Source: Amphibalanus amphitrite (Eukaryota > Arthropoda > Thecostraca > Balanomorpha > Balanidae). From it: 64,000 nucleotides of DNA. The position numbers and the translations under genes are program-made. The first letter of the stretch is position 1, and every line of letters starts with the position of its first letter. The notes under the pieces were generated by a model. The model searched no databases. It was not told the DNA's origin and worked only from the letters and a program-made list of their open reading frames with translations. Shown here in pieces: positions 61,429 to 64,000 of the stretch. The stretch is from the NCBI RefSeq assembly GCF_019059575.1, contig NW_024882756.1, positions 124,001 to 188,000 on the forward strand. Direction: 5' to 3'.

Positions 61429-62202
61429 ACACACGCGCGGGTTTACCTCACATATCATGTAACACGCGTCTCTTCACCCGTATTATACAGTTTGAAGGAC
61501 TTCTTGACAGAGATAGATGACCGTTGACATAATTCATACATGGGTTACGGAAAGTTTCGATTTCTCATACAAATGGGCGTCTACTAAATTTCCTCTTTAG
61601 TTTTTTTTTATACATCCACTCCACGGGCTTAGGATGACAAATAACCAACATTTTACTTGAGCAATTGATTGGACATTGATTATGTACGACATCTCATGCA
61701 GAACATTTCCGATCATTTGGTAACGAGTGCAATGATTTGCATTTTGCACCTATTCCACCACACCAATGCAAGTCATCTCGTTATACGGAGCTTTGTCCTT
61801 TGCACTCATCCACGTACAGCGTTGCACACTTCTACTGCATTTTCCTAGCACAACGCTTTTTGTGTACCTATGTAGTTTGCTGTCAGGTCTCTGGAGGCCC
61901 AGTTATGTAAGCTTCTATTTTTCGGCAAAGGCAGTTGCAGTGTTATGCCGAGCCCAAGCTACAATGACTTGTGCATTCCCGCCTGTGTAATGGTACAGAC
62001 AGTGCTTACAAAACTTATATAATGGCAAATAATACAGACACAAGTTTCAGTGTTCCTAGCATACAATGCTGCACTTAGACGTATGGCAATCGAGGCGGTA
62101 TGTGCTACATATTACCACTGCCTTGTTGAAAAGAGCTGTGACAAGCGAGAATGTGATGCATATCAGTGTGTTGGCTCGTGTCGCGCCGTCGCGGTCACTG
62201 GG
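61429..62202. other. Unassigned sequence, no gene seen
   Basis: AT-richer DNA with short frames only. Confidence 0.4.
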
Positions 62203-62285
62203 CCATTTTCGCCGAACTCTGAGTCCGTGCCGCCGATCTCTGGGTCCCTGCCGCCGAACTCTGGCCCCTTTTCGCCGAACTCTTA
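62203..62285 (+). repeat. 21-bp tandem repeat, about four units
   Basis: Units of the type GCCGAACTCTGGGTCCCTGCC follow each other with changes, ending at the TTAA that starts the next element. The GCCGAA word is also frequent inside that element. Confidence 0.75.
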
Positions 62286-63308
62286 AGGCCGTGTTACACT
62301 GCCGAATTTTGGCCACGATCCTGTCGCCGAATCACGTCGTGTAGGAAATCGGCGAACAGTTCACCGACAGAGGCGAACAGTTCGCCGACAGAGCCCGATT
62401 TGCAGAAAACGGGTGGGGGGCCCCCCAAGCCCTTGTTACACTGCCGAATTTTGGTACACGAATGTGCACGAATATGCAAGTCATCCTATGTCGCGGACCG
62501 ATTCGGGATCTTTCTTCCACGGTCTTGGCATTTCGCAGACAAGTCGGTGCCCACCGCGCGACTTTTACGGTTCGTCACGACCGCCACGAATATTTCATGA
62601 AAAATGAAAATTTCGTGGCCGTTCGCCGAACTTATAATAAACGAACATGATCGCCAAACACTCGCCGAGTCACCGCCGACATGTCGCTACGAGCGCCGAC
62701 TTGTTGCCAAGGTATCGGCGACTATTCGCAACAGATTCGCCATTCATTCGCGATGTTCGCCGAATCATGGAGGCAGCTTCGACCCGCGCACGATTAGGGG
62801 GGCCCCCCACCCGTTGTCTGCAAATCGGGCTCTGTCGGCGAACTGTTCGCCTCTGTCGGTGAATTCTTCGCCGATTTCCTACACGACGTGATTCGGCGAC
62901 AGGGTCGTGGCCAAAATTCGGCAGTGTAACACGGCCTAATCGTGCGCGGGTCGAAGCTGATCCATGATTCGGCGAACATCGCGAATGAATGGCGAATCTG
63001 TTGCGAATAGTCGGCGATACCTTGGCAACAAGTCGGCGCACGCAGCGACATCTCGGCGGCGACTCGGCGACTGTTTGGCGACCATGTTCGTTTATTATAA
63101 GTTCGGCGAACGGCCACGAAATTTTCATTTTTCATGAAATATTCGTGGCGGTCGTGACGAACCGTAAAAGTCGCGCGGTGGACAACGACTGGTCTGCGAA
63201 ATGCCAAGACCGTGGAAGAAAGATCCCGAATCGGTCCGCGACATAGGATGACTTGCATATTCGTGCACATTCGTGTACCAAAATTCGGCAGTGTAACAAG
63301 GGCTTTAA
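62283..63308. mobile_element. Interleaved double inverted repeat (S-L-S'-L'), TTAA-flanked
   Basis: TTAA lies at 62283-62286 and 63305-63308. Between them are four modules: S (62287-62426, 140 bp), L (62428-62796, 369 bp), S' (62797-62936, inverse of S) and L' (62937-63304, inverse of L). The outward end of each module carries GTTACACTGCCGAATTTTGG or its inverse, so this 20-mer occurs four times. S and S' end inwards in GGGGGGCCCCCC. Copies are nearly identical. No ORF resembles a transposase. The right TTAA is shared with the next element. Confidence 0.85.
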
Positions 63309-64000
63309 CCCGCGCCCTGGTGGGGTCTGTTTATAACGCGACCTGGTGGGGGGGGGGGGGCTATTTTTGCCCCCCTCGTATCTCCGAAACTACTGGACGG
63401 ATCCGCAAAATTCAAACGGCGTTCGAAAGGCCTGTCAAATTTGTCGAAGGAAACCAAATTTCATTGACCTCCGGGTCACCGGTGACGTCACAGGTCAGGT
63501 CAAAGATGACATGTTTCACCGTTCACGGGTCATCTAGGGAATGCGCTAAACACCGAAGAAAACGCATTTTGTCGAGAATCAGCGATAGGGCGTCAGTTGC
63601 CTAGTAGATATGTTGCTATTAGAGGTCACTGACAATACCAGGTCAGGTCACAGGTCAGGTCACCAAGGGTCACAGGTCAGGTCACATGAGCCCAACTTTA
63701 CTAAGGTTGTGTGATGCATGTTTTATGGCCAATTTTTCATTTCCAACTCAATGGTGTTGGTTATAAGACTATCAGGTATGGCTTAGGTCACTTTCTGGTG
63801 AAGTTCAGGTCAAGTTCAGGTCAAGGTCAGGCCAAAAAAGGTCAAATTTTAAAGTTGATAGTTTTGCATAAAATGGGTATTGATTCGATGCAGCTCGTCA
63901 CGGGGAGTCTAATGGTGGTCTTTGTTTTGCGTTACGGGGTCTAGAATTGCTAAAAATTGAGTTTGAAAATTTGACGTCATCAATTTTGAACAGTTTTTTT
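63305..64000 (+). mobile_element. AGGTCA-rich TTAA element, subfamily 6, cut by the window end
   Basis: TTAA at 63305-63308, then CCCGCGCCCTGGTGGGG and, after a partial second copy of the ACCTGGTGGGG end, a long G run-CTATTTTTG-C run. AGGTCA hexamers are dense at 63480-63505 and 63625-63685 (direct repeats of CAGGTCAGGTCAC) and at 63805-63845. A block GATTCGATGCAGCTCGTCAC near 63880 matches the conserved internal block of other subfamilies. The right end is beyond base 64000. Confidence 0.8.

Overview
The window is animal nuclear DNA, dominated by repeats. Supporting signs are a host gene split by a 6.3 kb intron, a Penelope-like element, two non-LTR retrotransposons, many terminal-inverted-repeat (TIR) transposons and long GA microsatellites. 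There are no operons and no prokaryotic signals. The style of the repeats (Penelope, jockey/CR1-like elements, AGGTCA-rich short transposons, GA tracts) would fit a marine arthropod such as a crustacean, possibly a barnacle, but that is an impression, not a proof.

The only host gene I can name is SRP14, the 14 kDa Alu-domain protein of the signal recognition particle. Its last two coding exons are at 1552-1679 and 7940-8053 on the + strand. The 5' exon(s) were not found and probably lie before base 1. The intron between them holds a 2.9 kb TTAA-flanked transposon (2441-5341), a Penelope-like element nested inside it (about 2901-4947, with 434 bp inverted arms and a GIY-YIG ORF), and a hAT-like MITE (5983-6659).

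From 9 to 26 kb there is a run of non-autonomous transposons. These are a TTAA MITE (9016-9504), a 3 kb TTAA element with a nested hAT MITE (9886-12896), a hAT-type element filled by a 1.4 kb 20-bp minisatellite (18440-20277), and three head-to-tail AGGTCA-rich elements (20547-25687), the third split by a foldback element. From 26 to 44 kb lie mostly unassigned sequence, GA tracts, two further AGGTCA elements (34487-35663, 42492-43492), and a probable element holding two 42-bp-period minisatellites (37621-40337).

From 44 to 53 kb there are two retrotransposons with long open ORFs. One is A-rich, with an SGNH-like ORF1 and an endonuclease/RT ORF2 (44259-49338). The other is GC-rich with a single 1103-residue endonuclease/RT ORF and an ATTGT tail (49588-53087). 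After them come an inverted copy of an earlier AGGTCA element (53100-54288), another subfamily (58781-59692), an interleaved double inverted repeat (62287-63304), and a last AGGTCA element cut by the window end (63309-64000).

The strongest candidate for something undescribed is the AGGTCA family: eight copies in at least six subfamilies. Most are flanked by TTAA with CCC(G/T)-type ends. Each complete copy carries a G-run/C-run hairpin just inside both ends, with a subfamily-specific stem. The interiors are full of AGGTCA/TGACCT hexamers, and several contain an inverted pair of conserved blocks around a central hexamer cluster. No transposase for them is in the window.
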